Shown piece after piece: positions 38,135-48,150 of a stretch of 64,000 bases of DNA. The position numbers and the translations under genes were made by a program. Source of the stretch: Actinoplanes lobatus (lineage in GTDB: Bacteria > Actinomycetota > Actinomycetes > Mycobacteriales > Micromonosporaceae); NCBI RefSeq assembly GCF_014205215.1, contig NZ_JACHNC010000001.1, positions 2,361,001-2,425,000 of the forward strand. The letters run 5' to 3'. Under the pieces are notes generated by a model that was not told where the DNA came from, made no database searches, and worked only from the letters and a program-made list of their open reading frames with translations. Numbering within the stretch: the stretch's first letter is position 1; each line of letters opens with the position of its first letter.

Positions 38135-38812
38135 CTAGACGCCGGCCACCGAGGTGATCCACGCCCGGTTGTAGGCGACGCTGCCGTAGTACTGCCGGCT
38201 CGAGCCGTCGGCGGTCGACGCGACACCCACCTGGGCGCCGTTGTAGACCTGCGGCCCACCCGAGTCGCCCCGCCAGGCGTTCCCGTTGACGCGGGTGCTG
38301 GCGATCGCCCGGCCGTTGTAGGCGTCGGTCGCGTTGGTCGACGTCACCGAGACCGTGGCGGTCTTCAGCGTGGTCGACGCGTCGCAGCCGGAGTAGCAGG
38401 TCATGCCCCAGCCGTAGATGCTGTTGGTGGAGCCGACCGGCGGGTACGCGCTGGACAGCGGCATGTAGGTGGTGCTCACCGAGCTGCTCAGGCGCAGCAG
38501 CGCGAGGTCGTACCGGGTGGAGCTGGACGAGACGGTCCGGGTGACGCCGCCGGAGGTCCGGTTCACGCTGCCGACGCGTACCGACATCGTCCCGCTGACG
38601 CAGTGCCGTGCGGTGAGGACGTAGTTGGCCGAGATGATCGTGCCGGAGCAGGTGAAGCTGCCGTTGCTGAAGACGGCCGCGGCCCAGGGCGCGGACGAGA
38701 CCGTGCTCCCGCCGATGATGTAGGGGGTGACCGGGTCGGCGGCCTGCGCGGCGGACGGGGCGACCAGGGCCGCGATCACACCGGTGGCGGCGGCCAGAAG
38801 GCGAATGCGCAC
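38135..38812 (-). CDS. Secreted trypsin-like serine protease
   Basis: The 225-residue S1 protease has a Sec signal peptide of about 25 residues ending AAQA, a very short propeptide and mature start IIGGS. The catalytic triad is His70 in LTARHC, Asp102 in YDLALL and Ser185 in RGDSGGP. Cysteine pairs are present. The GTG start at 38812 is followed by basic residues MRIRLL. A perfect palindrome lies 50 bp upstream. It probably acts outside the cell in protein degradation. Confidence 0.94.
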   Translation of the reverse strand: MRIRLLAAATGVIAALVAPSAAQAADPVTPYIIGGSTVSSAPWAAAVFSNGSFTCSGTIISANYVLTARHCVSGTMSVRVGSVNRTSGGVTRTVSSSSTRYDLALLRLSSSVSTTYMPLSSAYPPVGSTNSIYGWGMTCYSGCDASTTLKTATVSVTSTNATDAYNGRAIASTRVNGNAWRGDSGGPQVYNGAQVGVASTADGSSRQYYGSVAYNRAWITSVAGV

Positions 38813-38861
38813 GTCGAGTTTCCTTTCTGGGGATCGGGTCGACGAGGTACGCGTATTGATC

Positions 38862-38877
38862 CCATCGAATTCGATGG
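38862..38877. promoter_or_regulatory. 16-bp perfect palindrome upstream of the protease
   Basis: CCATCGAATTCGATGG is fully self-complementary and lies 50 bp before the protease start codon, in the 258-bp divergent gap with purS. It is a likely operator; the regulator is unknown. Confidence 0.55.
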
Positions 38878-39070
38878 ATGAAACCTAGGTCGCCGGTGCC
38901 GCCGGCCTCTCAGCCCAATTGATACATATCACTGTGGGATGTCCCGGGATCTGGCACGCCTTGCCTGCTCAATGACGCTCGGGTCGGCCTGCCGACACCG
39001 ACCCGTGGGTCGTCGCAAGGCCTCACCAGGTAGGCTTCGGGCTGCTTACATCTATCAGTCAGGAGTGCCC

Positions 39071-39322
39071 GTGGCTCGCGTCGTGGTCGACGTCATGCTC
39101 AAGCCGGAGATCCTGGACCCGCAGGGTCAAGCGGTGGCCAATGCGCTGCCCCGGCTCGGCGTCACCGATGTCTCGTCTGTCCGCATCGGTCGTCGGATCG
39201 AGATCGATTTCACCGGGGAGGCCGACCTCGATCGGGCCCGGGAGATCGCCGACAAGCTGCTCGCCAACCCGGTGATCGAGGACTACGAGGTTCGCCTCGT
39301 CGAGGGCGCGGAGGTCGCCTGA
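39071..39322 (+). CDS. purS: FGAM synthase subunit PurS
   Basis: The 83-residue protein begins [21 protein letters not shown] and carries the conserved [11 protein letters not shown]. PurS docks PurQ onto PurL and helps pass ammonia. The start is GTG 39071, with AGGAG 5 nt upstream. The gene is 2 bp from purQ and heads the purSQL operon. Confidence 0.96.
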   Translation: MARVVVDVMLKPEILDPQGQAVANALPRLGVTDVSSVRIGRRIEIDFTGEADLDRAREIADKLLANPVIEDYEVRLVEGAEVA

Positions 39323-39324
39323 CC

Positions 39325-40020
39325 ATGCGGATCGGTGTGGTCACCTTCCCTGGTTCACTGGACGACGGGGACGCCGCCCGCGCCGCCCGGATCGCCGGGG
39401 CCGAGGCCGTGCGTCTCTGGCACGGCGACCCGGATCTGCACGGGGTCGACGCGGTCGTCCTTCCCGGCGGGTTCTCGTACGGCGACTATCTGCGCTGCGG
39501 CGCCATCGCCCGGTTCGCGCCGGTGATGGAGTCCATCATCGATGCGGCACGCGGCGGTCTGCCCGTGCTCGGCATCTGCAACGGTTTCCAGGTCCTCTGC
39601 GAGGCGCACCTGCTGCCCGGCGCGCTGACCCGGAACCAGCACCTGCACTTCCGTAACCGCGACCAGTGGCTCAAGGTCGAGGCCACCGGCACCGCCTGGA
39701 CCAACGCCTTCACCCCCGGTCAGGAGATCCTGATCCCGGTGAAGAACGGTGAGGGCTGCTTCGTCGCGGACACCCGCACGCTCGACGCGCTCGAGGCGGA
39801 GGGCCGGGTCATCGCCCGCTACATCAAGGGCAACCCGAACGGCTCGCAGCGCGACATCGCCGGAATCACCAACGAGGCCGGCAACGTCGTCGGCATCATG
39901 CCGCACCCGGAACACGCCGTGGAGGCGCTGACCGGCCCGTCGCTCGACGGCCTCGGCTTCTTCACCTCCGTCCTGCGCAGTCTGGCGAAGGACGGTCAGC
40001 TCGCAGGGGGACAACAGTGA
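39325..40020 (+). CDS. purQ: FGAM synthase glutaminase subunit PurQ
   Basis: The 231-residue class I glutamine amidotransferase has nucleophile Cys85 in [13 protein letters not shown] and the His/Glu pair in [10 protein letters not shown]. It supplies ammonia to PurL. It begins 2 bp after purS, and its stop overlaps the purL GTG (GTGA). Length is typical of actinobacterial PurQ. Confidence 0.97.
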   Translation: MRIGVVTFPGSLDDGDAARAARIAGAEAVRLWHGDPDLHGVDAVVLPGGFSYGDYLRCGAIARFAPVMESIIDAARGGLPVLGICNGFQVLCEAHLLPGALTRNQHLHFRNRDQWLKVEATGTAWTNAFTPGQEILIPVKNGEGCFVADTRTLDALEAEGRVIARYIKGNPNGSQRDIAGITNEAGNVVGIMPHPEHAVEALTGPSLDGLGFFTSVLRSLAKDGQLAGGQQ

Positions 40021-42494
40021 CGACGCAGCAGAGTGGCTTCGCTGCGACCGACGTGCTCGCCACCGGCTCCGACGAGCCCGACACCGTCGAGCGGGCGGAG
40101 AAGTCTCCGGACGACCTCCAGCCCTTCGGTGAGCTGGGCCTGAAGGACGACGAGTACGCCAGGATCCGGGAGATCCTCGGCCGCCGGCCGACCGCCTCCG
40201 AACTGGCGATGTACTCGATCATGTGGAGTGAGCACTGCTCGTACAAGTCGAGCAAGGTGCACCTCAAGCAGTTCAGCGAGAAGGCCCCGAAGAACATCCG
40301 GATGCTCGCCGGCATCGGTGAGAACGCCGGTGTGGTGCAGATCTCCGAGAAGATCGCGGTCACCTTCAAGGTCGAGTCGCACAACCACCCCAGCTACGTG
40401 GAGCCCTACCAGGGCGCGGCCACCGGCGTCGGCGGCATCGTCCGCGACATCCTGGCCATGGGCGCCCGGCCGATCGCGGTGATGGACCCGCTGCGCTTCG
40501 GTGCGGCCGACCACCCCGACACCGCCCGGGTGCTGCCCGGCGTGGTGGCCGGCATCGGCGGCTACGGCAACTGCCTGGGCCTGCCCAACATCGGTGGCGA
40601 GATCGTCTTCGACCCGTGCTACCAGGGCAACCCGCTGGTCAACGCGCTGTCGATCGGTGTCCTGCCGGTCGAGCGGCTCCAGAAGAAGGAAGCCACCGGC
40701 ACCGGCAACATCGTGGTGCTCCTCGGCGCGCGTACCGGCCGGGACGGCATCGGCGGTGTCTCCGTGCTGGCCTCGGCGACCTTCGACGAGGAGGCCGAGC
40801 AGCGCCGCCCGTCGGTGCAGGTCGGCGACCCGTTCATGGAGAAGCTCCTGATCGAGAGCTGCCTCGAGCTGTACGACGCCGGCCTGGTCAGCGGCATCCA
40901 GGACCTCGGCGGCGCGGGCCTCACCTGTGCCCTCACCGAGACCGCCGCGGCCGCCGGCACCGGCATGCGGGTCTGGCTGGAGCGGGTTCCGCTGCGCGAG
41001 CCGTCGATGTCGCCGACCGAGATCCTGGCCAGCGAGTCCCAGGAGCGCATGCTCCTGATCGTCACGCCGGAGAACCTGGACGCGGTGCTCAAGGTCGCCG
41101 AGAAGTGGGGCGTCTGGGCCACCGCCATCGGCGAGGTCACCGCGGCCGCCGAGGACGGCACCCCGGGCCGCCTGCACATCACCTGGAACGACCACGTCGT
41201 CGTCGACGTGCCGCCGGGTTCGCTCGCCGACGACGGCCCGGTCTACAACCGGCCGTTCCGTGAGCCGAACGACGTGATGCTGCTCCAGGCCGACCGTGCC
41301 GAGACGCTGCCCCGCCCGTCGACCGGCGACGAACTGCGCGCCACCCTGCTGCGGATGGCCGGCTCGCCGAACCTGTGCGACAAGACCTGGGTCACCGAGC
41401 AGTACGACCGGTATGTTCTCGGCAACACGATCCTGGCCCAGCCGGAGGACTCCGGCATCCTGCGGATCGACGAGGAGACCGGGCTCGGGGTCGCGCTGTC
41501 CGTCGACGGCAACGGCCGGTTCGCCCGGCTCGACCCGTACGAGGGGGCCAGGCTCGCGCTCGCCGAGTCGTACCGGAACGTGGCCGTCACCGGCGCCGAG
41601 CCGGTCGCGATCACCGACTGCCTCAACTTCGGCTCCCCCGAGGACCCGACCGTGATGTGGCAGTTCTCCGAGGCCTGCCGTGGTCTCGCCGACGGCTGCC
41701 TGGAGCTGGGCACCCCGGTCACCGGTGGCAACGTCAGCTTCTACAACCAGACCGGCGCGGCCGCCATCCACCCGACCCCCGTGGTCGGTGTGCTCGGCGT
41801 CTTCGACGACGTGTCCCGCCGTATCCCGATGGGCTTCCCGCCGCCCGCCAAGGCCGGCGGCGACCTGCTCTTCCTGCTCGGCGAGACCCGCGTGGAGCTG
41901 TCCGGCTCGGAGTGGGCCTGGGTGACCCACGGCCACCTCGGCGGCCGCCCGCCGAAGGTCGACCTCGCGGCCGAGCAGGCGCTCGCCAAGGTGATGGCCC
42001 AGGCCTCCAGGTCCGGGCTGGTCAGCGCGGCGCACGACCTCTCCGACGGTGGTCTGGCACAGGTGCTGGTGGAGAGCACGCTGCGGCGCGGCATCGGCGC
42101 CAAGGTGACCTTCCCGGAGGACGGCAACTCGCCGTTCGTCCACCTGTTCAGCGAGTCCGCGAGCCGCGTGCTCGTGGCCGTGCCGCGCGGGCACGACAAG
42201 GCGTTCCTCGCCCTCGTGGCGGAGCACGGCGTGCCGGTCACCCCGCTCGGCGTCACCTCCGAGGAGCCGGCGCTCCAGGTGGAGGGCCAGTTCAGCATCC
42301 CGCTGGACGAGCTGCGCGAGGTCTGGTCGTCGACGCTGCGGAACCTGTTCGGCGGCACCGCCGAGCTGGTCAACCGGCACGCCGACACCGAGCCCGCCGA
42401 GCAGCCCGAGGCGCCCGCCCCGGTCCGCTCGGTCACGCTCGAGCTGAGCCCGCAGGTGCCGGGTGGGCCGATCAACCCGTCGGCCGACGCCTGA
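40017..42494 (+). CDS. purL: FGAM synthase large subunit PurL
   Basis: The 825-residue small-type PurL uses ATP and ammonia to make FGAM from FGAR. Visible are [12 protein letters not shown], the substrate region [34 protein letters not shown], and the second AIRS-like half with [12 protein letters not shown] and [12 protein letters not shown]. The first 35 residues and the last 50 are extra and acidic or Pro-rich. It is translationally coupled to purQ and ends at a very strong hairpin. Confidence 0.97.
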   Translation: MTTQQSGFAATDVLATGSDEPDTVERAEKSPDDLQPFGELGLKDDEYARIREILGRRPTASELAMYSIMWSEHCSYKSSKVHLKQFSEKAPKNIRMLAGIGENAGVVQISEKIAVTFKVESHNHPSYVEPYQGAATGVGGIVRDILAMGARPIAVMDPLRFGAADHPDTARVLPGVVAGIGGYGNCLGLPNIGGEIVFDPCYQGNPLVNALSIGVLPVERLQKKEATGTGNIVVLLGARTGRDGIGGVSVLASATFDEEAEQRRPSVQVGDPFMEKLLIESCLELYDAGLVSGIQDLGGAGLTCALTETAAAAGTGMRVWLERVPLREPSMSPTEILASESQERMLLIVTPENLDAVLKVAEKWGVWATAIGEVTAAAEDGTPGRLHITWNDHVVVDVPPGSLADDGPVYNRPFREPNDVMLLQADRAETLPRPSTGDELRATLLRMAGSPNLCDKTWVTEQYDRYVLGNTILAQPEDSGILRIDEETGLGVALSVDGNGRFARLDPYEGARLALAESYRNVAVTGAEPVAITDCLNFGSPEDPTVMWQFSEACRGLADGCLELGTPVTGGNVSFYNQTGAAAIHPTPVVGVLGVFDDVSRRIPMGFPPPAKAGGDLLFLLGETRVELSGSEWAWVTHGHLGGRPPKVDLAAEQALAKVMAQASRSGLVSAAHDLSDGGLAQVLVESTLRRGIGAKVTFPEDGNSPFVHLFSESASRVLVAVPRGHDKAFLALVAEHGVPVTPLGVTSEEPALQVEGQFSIPLDELREVWSSTLRNLFGGTAELVNRHADTEPAEQPEAPAPVRSVTLELSPQVPGGPINPSADA

Positions 42495-42500
42495 GCAAGC

Positions 42501-42545
42501 CATGAAGAAAGGCCCCGCGCGGATCGCGCGGGGCCTTTCTTCATG
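42501..42545. terminator. 20-bp bidirectional terminator after purL
   Basis: A perfect 20-bp stem (42501-42520 with 42526-42545) and a 5-nt loop lie between purL and a convergent gene. A-rich and T-rich arms (GAAGAAA / TTTCTTC) make it work in both directions. Confidence 0.93.
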
Positions 42546-42560
42546 CGTCAGGTTTCAGTT

Positions 42561-44381
42561 TCAGTTGCCGTCCCAGTCGCGGTTCGGGCGAGGATTCCCG
42601 TACGTGCCACGCTGCTGGTCGCCGTAGCCACCCTGCTGCTGCTGGTCGTAGCCGCCGTAGTTGCCGCCCTGCTGCTGGTCGTAGCCACCGTCGTCGTAGC
42701 CGCCACCACCGTAGGCGCCGCCCTGCTGCTGCTCGTACCCTCCGCCGTAGCTGCCGCCCTGCTGCTGCTGGTCGTAGCCACCCTGCGGCCCGTAGCCGCC
42801 GGCGTCCTGACCGCCCCAGCCGCCCTGGTCGCCGTAGCCACCCTGCTGCTGGTCGTAGCCGCCCTGGTCGTAGCCGCCGCCACCGTAGTTGCCACCCTGC
42901 TGCTGCGGGTAGCCGCCCGGCTCGGGCTGGTAGAGGTTGGTGTGCTCGTCGTACCGCTGAGCCTGCTGCGGCTGCTGCGGCTGCTCCGGCTGGTACAGGT
43001 TGGTGTGCTCGTCGTAGCGCTGCTGGCCCTGGTCGTTGTAGCCACCCTGACCGGGGTCGTTGTAGCCGCCCTGGTCGGCGGCGCCGTAACCGCCGCCCTG
43101 CTGCCCGTAGGTCTGCGTGGCGCCACCGTAGGCGCCGCCCTGGTCGGCACCCCACTGGTTACCGCCGCCGGCGAAGCCACCGCCGGCCGGCATCGGAGCG
43201 CCGTACGGGTCCGGGAACTCGTCCTCGACCGGCGGCCGGTGGATCATCGTGGGGGCGTCGGCCAGGCTGCCGCCCATGCCGCCGCGCTGAGCACCCATGC
43301 CGCCCGCCGGAGCGACCATCGTGGCGTCGCCGCCGCGCCCACCGCCGACCGGCGCGGCCACCCGGGTGGCGTCGAAGCCGCCGGCCGCCGCCGGGACGGC
43401 CTTGCCGAGGCCGGTGTCCGAGCCGAGGTCGTCGTTCGCGTTCTTACGCCGCATCCAGACCAGCACCATGGCGCCGATACCGGCGGCCACCAGCAGCACA
43501 CCCATGATGATGAGCAGCCAGTTGCTGCCCTCTTCCTCGGTGCCGGAGGTGTTGTCCAGCCCCTGGTCGGCCAGCGGCGCCGTGGTCTCGGCGGTCTCCT
43601 CGTCGGTGACCTCCTCTTCCGGCGCGGCAGTCGCCGAGGTGCTCGGCGTCGGCGTCGGCGAGGTGGTCTCCGCGGCGACCTTCTTGATGGTCAGCGGCAC
43701 GTTGACGGTCCGGCCGGCGGTGCCCTCCACGGTCACCGTGGTGGCGTCGTAGCCGTCCTTGGCCGCGCCCACCGTGATCGAGCCGGCCGCGATCGGCTTG
43801 GCGTCCGACGAGGAGAAGGCGTATTCGCCGTTGTTGCCGGTGGTGGTGCTGTACGAGTGGCCCGCGCTGTCCTGGATCGCGACCTGCACACCCGCGACCC
43901 GGGCGCCGCCGTCGTCCTTGATGCGGCCGCTGACCTGCCGGACAGTGGTCGGCGCCGCGGGCCCGTTGACGGTGATCGTCTCGGAGGCGGTGCCGGTCTC
44001 GCCGTTCAGCGTGACCGTCACGGTGACCGTGACGGACCGGTTCTGCCCGGCGCTCACGGTCGGTGCGGTCAGCGTGGCGTTGAAGTCAGCGGTGGCGTCG
44101 GGCTGAATCGGCTGGCCTGAAGGGCTGCATTGACCGGAGCAGCTCATGCCGGTGACCCGGATGGAGGCCCGGTTGTCACCCTGCTGGTCCTGGCCCCCGG
44201 GGTTACGCACGGTGTACTGCATGGTTACAGTACTTCCAGAGTCGACCTCGGTGTTCGAGAGCTGGATCTGGATTTCTGGGGGGTCAGCCAGGGCAGGAGA
44301 TTGCACACCGGCCACCAAGCCGGCGGCCAGCGCCAGGAACGCACCGGCCTGGGCCGTCCGGGCTCGTAGGTGCGTGGTCAC
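42561..44381 (-). CDS. Surface-anchored Ig-like protein with Gly/Gln/Tyr-rich C-terminal tail
   Basis: The 606-residue protein starts with a signal peptide (VTTHLRARTAQ... ending ALADPPE). An Ig-like region covers residues 35-140. A carboxypeptidase-regulatory/CNA-B-like beta domain covers 145-240 (VSGRIKDDGGARVAGVQVAI). Then come a Thr/Glu-rich linker, a membrane helix (WLLIIMGVLLVAAGIGAMVLVWM) and RRK. About 260 cytoplasmic residues of Gly-Gly-Tyr-Asp-Gln-Gln repeats follow, including two copies of RYDEHTNLYQPE. The tail composition is prion-like. GTG 44381 is supported by GGAAGG upstream. Function unknown; a sensor or scaffold at the membrane is plausible. Confidence 0.82.
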   Translation of the reverse strand: MTTHLRARTAQAGAFLALAAGLVAGVQSPALADPPEIQIQLSNTEVDSGSTVTMQYTVRNPGGQDQQGDNRASIRVTGMSCSGQCSPSGQPIQPDATADFNATLTAPTVSAGQNRSVTVTVTVTLNGETGTASETITVNGPAAPTTVRQVSGRIKDDGGARVAGVQVAIQDSAGHSYSTTTGNNGEYAFSSSDAKPIAAGSITVGAAKDGYDATTVTVEGTAGRTVNVPLTIKKVAAETTSPTPTPSTSATAAPEEEVTDEETAETTAPLADQGLDNTSGTEEEGSNWLLIIMGVLLVAAGIGAMVLVWMRRKNANDDLGSDTGLGKAVPAAAGGFDATRVAAPVGGGRGGDATMVAPAGGMGAQRGGMGGSLADAPTMIHRPPVEDEFPDPYGAPMPAGGGFAGGGNQWGADQGGAYGGATQTYGQQGGGYGAADQGGYNDPGQGGYNDQGQQRYDEHTNLYQPEQPQQPQQAQRYDEHTNLYQPEPGGYPQQQGGNYGGGGYDQGGYDQQQGGYGDQGGWGGQDAGGYGPQGGYDQQQQGGSYGGGYEQQQGGAYGGGGYDDGGYDQQQGGNYGGYDQQQQGGYGDQQRGTYGNPRPNRDWDGN

Positions 44382-44534
44382 GTCCACCGCCTTCCGGTCG
44401 CGCGGTTCCCGGTTTCGGGTGCCCGGTGAGATCCCGCGACGTGTACACCGTCGGCAACTATGCCTTGTCATACGTCACTCGCGCGACCCAGGGCGGTGTG
44501 CCGTTGTCGGCAGACCGGGTCGTATTGTCCTGAC

Positions 44535-44897
44535 ATGTCACCTGCGCACAATAATTCCGACTCGGTGGCGGAGGCGTTGGACGCGCTGGACCGGGGTGTC
44601 GAACCCGGCCGCGTGGTGCTCCGTGACGCGGTGCGAGCACTGCTGACCGAGTTGTCCCGTCGAGCGCCTGGCCGTTCGGTGGAGGTGCGAATTCCACCTT
44701 TCGGCGCGATTCAGTGCGTCGCCGGTCCGCGGCACACCCGCGGCACACCGCCCAATGTGGTCGAAACGGATCCGATGACCTGGCTGCTCCTGGCTTCCGG
44801 GCGTCTCGACTGGGCGGCCGCGGTCGCCGACGGGCGCCTCCGGGCCAGTGGGGTACGGACCGATCTCACTGAGTACCTGCCGCTCATCGGTCGATGA
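44535..44897 (+). CDS. Sterol-carrier family protein
   Basis: The 120-residue protein reads SRRAPGRSVEVRIPPFGAIQCVAGPRHTRGTPPNVVETDPMTWLLLASGRLDWAAAVADGRLRASG. This matches the actinobacterial sterol-carrier family protein usually found just before purF. ATG 44535 is used. Conserved placement next to purF suggests a housekeeping role, which is not known. Confidence 0.88.
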   Translation: MSPAHNNSDSVAEALDALDRGVEPGRVVLRDAVRALLTELSRRAPGRSVEVRIPPFGAIQCVAGPRHTRGTPPNVVETDPMTWLLLASGRLDWAAAVADGRLRASGVRTDLTEYLPLIGR

Positions 44898-44994
44898 GCC
44901 CGGGTGGCGTTCCCTCCGGCTCGCGTACACTGGGCGGTCGGACGGACCAGCGAGTTCGCGGTCCGTGCAGACCCTGACATGAGGGAGCAAGCAG

Positions 44995-46605
44995 GTGCCC
45001 CGAGGCGACGGCCGACTGACCGACGATCTCGACCCCCAGGAGCGCGGCCCCCAGGATGCCTGCGGCGTCTTCGGTGTCTGGGCCCCCGAGGAAGAGGTCG
45101 CCAAACTCACCTACTTCGGGCTCTACGCACTCCAGCACCGCGGCCAGGAGGCAGCCGGCATCGCGGTGAGTGACGGCTCCGGCGTGGTGGTGTACAAGGA
45201 CATCGGCCTGGTCTCCCAGGTCTTCGACGAGCCGACCCTGGCCAGCCTGCGCGGCCACCTCGCGATCGGCCACGCGCGCTATTCCACGACCGGCGGTTCC
45301 AACTGGGAGAACGCGCAGCCCACCATCCGGGCCACCCCGGCCGGCACGACGATCGCGCTGGCCCACAACGGCAACCTGGTCAACACCGCCGAGCTGGCCA
45401 AGGAGGTCGCCGCCCGCGGCCTCGAGGTGGGCGACGCCACCTCCGACACCGCCCTGGTGACCACCCTCCTGGCCGGTCGCCCCGACCTTTCGGTCGAGGC
45501 CGCGGCGCTCGAGCTGCTGCCGACTCTGCGGGGCGCCTTCAGCTTCGTCTTCATGGACGAGCACACGCTGTACGCGGCTCGCGATCCGCAGGGCGTCCGC
45601 CCCCTGGTGCTGGGCCGGATGGAGCGCGGCTGGGTGGTCGCGAGCGAGACCGCCGCGCTGGACATCACCGGCGCCAGCTTCGTCCGTGAGGTCGAGCCGG
45701 GCGAGATCATCGCGATAGACGAACACGGTCTGCGGTCCAGCCGGTTCGCCGCCCCGGAGCCCAAGGGCTGCCTCTTCGAGTACGTGTACCTTGCCCGCCC
45801 GGACACCACGATCGCCGGCCGCAACATCTACTCGGCCCGCGTCGAGGTCGGCCGCAAGCTGGCCAAGGAGCACCCGGTCGAGGCGGACCTGGTGATCGGC
45901 GTGCCCGAGTCCGGCATTCCCGCCGCTATCGGGTACGCGGAAGCCTCCGGTATCCCGTACAGCGCCGGCTTCATGAAGAACGCGTATGTCGGCCGGACCT
46001 TCATCCAGCCGTCGCAGACCATCCGGCAGCTCGGTATTCGGCTGAAGCTGAACCCGCTGCGCGAGGTGGTCCGCGGCAAGCGGATCGTCGTGGTCGACGA
46101 CTCGATCGTCCGCGGGAACACCCAGCGCGCCCAGATCCGGATGCTGCGTGAGGCCGGCGCCCTCGAGGTGCACGTGCGGATCTCCTCGCCGCCGGTGAAG
46201 TGGCCGTGCTTCTACGGCATCGACTTCGCCACCCGGGCCGAGCTGATCGCCAACGGCCTGGAGATCGACGGGATCCGCCGCTCGATCGGCGCCGACAGCC
46301 TCGGCTACGTTTCGCTGGACGGACTCGTCCAGGCGACCGAGCAGCCGAAGTCCCGGCTCTGCATGGCCTGCTTCGACGGGGAGTACCCGATCGAGCTGCC
46401 GGCCAGCGACCTGATCGGCAAGCACGTCCTGGAGGGTGTCGGCCGGCGTGCCAGCATGCCGGGCGCCACGAAGGAGGCGGCCACGGCCGCGGTCGCCGAC
46501 CTCGAGTCCGACTACGAGACCCGCGAGTATGCGGGCGACGATCGGACGGCATCGGCGCCGCTGGTCGCCAGCCCCGGCGGCGCGAACGCGCTGCACCACC
46601 CGTGA
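44995..46605 (+). CDS. purF: Amidophosphoribosyltransferase
   Basis: The 536-residue first enzyme of purine synthesis transfers glutamine ammonia to PRPP. The short propeptide (22 residues) ends before catalytic Cys23 in DACGVFGVW. The glutaminase part has GLYALQHRGQEAAGIAV and ARYSTTGGSNWENAQP. The PRTase part has the PRPP loop RIVVVDDSIVRGNT. Cysteines in RLCMACFDGEYP suit the 4Fe-4S cluster of the Bacillus-type enzyme. GTG 44995 is used. purM follows after 34 bp. Confidence 0.97.
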   Translation: MPRGDGRLTDDLDPQERGPQDACGVFGVWAPEEEVAKLTYFGLYALQHRGQEAAGIAVSDGSGVVVYKDIGLVSQVFDEPTLASLRGHLAIGHARYSTTGGSNWENAQPTIRATPAGTTIALAHNGNLVNTAELAKEVAARGLEVGDATSDTALVTTLLAGRPDLSVEAAALELLPTLRGAFSFVFMDEHTLYAARDPQGVRPLVLGRMERGWVVASETAALDITGASFVREVEPGEIIAIDEHGLRSSRFAAPEPKGCLFEYVYLARPDTTIAGRNIYSARVEVGRKLAKEHPVEADLVIGVPESGIPAAIGYAEASGIPYSAGFMKNAYVGRTFIQPSQTIRQLGIRLKLNPLREVVRGKRIVVVDDSIVRGNTQRAQIRMLREAGALEVHVRISSPPVKWPCFYGIDFATRAELIANGLEIDGIRRSIGADSLGYVSLDGLVQATEQPKSRLCMACFDGEYPIELPASDLIGKHVLEGVGRRASMPGATKEAATAAVADLESDYETREYAGDDRTASAPLVASPGGANALHHP

Positions 46606-46639
46606 CTTTCAGTTTCACAGAACCGCTAAGGGGAGAACC

Positions 46640-47791
46640 GTGACGCACGTGTCCGAGCGCAGCAGTGCCGGATCCAACGGCGCCGAAGGAGGGGACCGTC
46701 AGCTGTGGACGGCCGGCTCCGGCCGGGGCGCGCGCAAGCGCCCGGCCACGTACGCGGAAGCGGGTGTCTCCATCCACGCCGGCGACCGGGCCGTCGAGCT
46801 GCTCAAGTCCAAGGTGAAGAAGACCTCCCGGCCCGAGGTGATCGGTGACCTTGGCGGCTTTTCCGGCCTGTTCCGGCTGAACACGGCGAAGTACAAGAGC
46901 CCGATCCTGGCCTCCTCCACCGACGGCGTGGGCACCAAGCTGGTCATCGCCCAGCAGCTCGACATCCACGACACGATCGGCATCGACCTGGTCGCCATGG
47001 TCGTCGACGACCTGGTGGCCTGCGGCGCGGAGCCGCTGTTCCTGCTCGACTACATCGCTTGCGGCGAGGTCGTCCCGGACAAGGTCGCCGAGATCGGCGC
47101 CGGTATCGCCGACGGCTGCCGGTACGCCGGCTGTGCCCTGCTGGGCGGCGAGACCGCCGAGCACCCCGGCGTGCTGCGCCCGGACGAGTACGACGTCTCC
47201 GCCACCGGCGTCGGCGTGGTCGAGGAGAGCGAGATCCTCGGCAAGGAGCGGGTCGAGCTGGGCGACGCGATCATCGCGATGCGCTCGTCCGGTCTGCACT
47301 CCAACGGCTACTCGCTGGTCCGGCACGTCCTGCTGGGCGCCGGCCGGATGCGGCTGGACACCGTGGTCGACGACTTCGGCACGCAGCGCACCCTGGGTGA
47401 GGAGCTGCTCACCCCCACCAAGATCTACGCCAAGGACTGCCTGGGCCTGATCGAGGAGACCGAGGTCCGGGCGTTCTCGCACGTCACCGGCGGCGGCATC
47501 CCCGGCAACCTGAACCGGGTCCTTCCCGACACCATGGACGCCGTGGTGGACCGTTCGACCTGGCGCCCGCAGCCGATCTTCGACCTGATCCAGGCCAAGG
47601 GCCGGATCGAGGACACGGAGATGGAGGCCACCTTCAACATGGGCGTCGGCATGTTCGCGGTCGTCTCCTCCGACGACGCGGACCGTGCGATGGCGTACCT
47701 GACCGGCCGCGGCGTCGAGGCGTGGCAGGTGGGCGAGGTCGTCGAGGGCACCGGTGAGGTGCAGATGATGAGCTCGTACACCCGCGGCTGA
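46640..47791 (+). CDS. purM: AIR synthetase (phosphoribosylformylglycinamidine cyclo-ligase)
   Basis: The 383-residue ATP-dependent enzyme closes the imidazole ring of AIR. Conserved parts are TYAEAGVSIHAGDRAVELLK, ASSTDGVGTKLVIA, DLVACGAEPLFLLDYIA, LLGGETAEHPG, and SGLHSNGYSLVRHVL. The first 35 residues are an actinobacterial extension. GTG 46640 follows GGGGAG by 4 nt. It is co-transcribed with purF. Confidence 0.97.
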   Translation: MTHVSERSSAGSNGAEGGDRQLWTAGSGRGARKRPATYAEAGVSIHAGDRAVELLKSKVKKTSRPEVIGDLGGFSGLFRLNTAKYKSPILASSTDGVGTKLVIAQQLDIHDTIGIDLVAMVVDDLVACGAEPLFLLDYIACGEVVPDKVAEIGAGIADGCRYAGCALLGGETAEHPGVLRPDEYDVSATGVGVVEESEILGKERVELGDAIIAMRSSGLHSNGYSLVRHVLLGAGRMRLDTVVDDFGTQRTLGEELLTPTKIYAKDCLGLIEETEVRAFSHVTGGGIPGNLNRVLPDTMDAVVDRSTWRPQPIFDLIQAKGRIEDTEMEATFNMGVGMFAVVSSDDADRAMAYLTGRGVEAWQVGEVVEGTGEVQMMSSYTRG

Positions 47792-47832
47792 CCGCCAGGT
47801 ACTTCTGGTTGGTAACAGTCCGAGCGTGAAAT

Positions 47833-47867
47833 GATCCGCGTGTGTCGATGTCCGGCACATGCGGATC
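47833..47867 (+). terminator. Terminator after purM
   Basis: GATCCGC (47833-47839) pairs with GCGGATC (47861-47867), helped by TGTG/CACA inside, and is followed by TTT. Confidence 0.75.
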
Positions 47868-47903
47868 TTTCGCGTTCTGGTGGACTGGGTGCCCTAACCT
47901 GAC

Positions 47904-48150
47904 CGGGCGGCTAGCGCCGCACGGTCCGACCCGGGCGGCTGGCGCCGCACGGGTCACTGGCTCAAGGTTTTATCGGGCCGGGCGGCTTGCGCCGCACGGT
48001 CCGACCCCGGGCGGCTGGCGCTGCGCGGGTTGCTCAAGGTTTTACCAGGCCGGGCGGCTTGCGCCGTGCGGTTCGATCCCGGGCGGTTTGTGCCGCACGG
48101 TTCTGACCCGGGCGGCTGGCCGTCGTGCGGGTCACTGGCTCAAGGTTTTC
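47904..48150. repeat. GC-rich composite tandem repeat array (7 units)
   Basis: Seven copies of CGGGCGGCTnGCGCCGC start at 47904, 47932, 47979, 48008, 48051, 48080 and 48109. Gaps are 28, 47, 29, 43, 29 and 29 bp. Units 2, 4 and 7 are followed by a shared GCTCAAGGTTTT segment, giving a higher-order period of about 75 bp. Most units can fold as a small hairpin (GCGGC/GCCGC). The array fills the noncoding gap between purM and the radical SAM gene. It is not a CRISPR and encodes no credible protein. Confidence 0.85.

Noticed and set aside
47904..48150. Repeat array as a CRISPR
   Set aside because: Spacers are short, uneven and themselves repeated, the units are internally palindromic and degenerate, and no cas genes are near.
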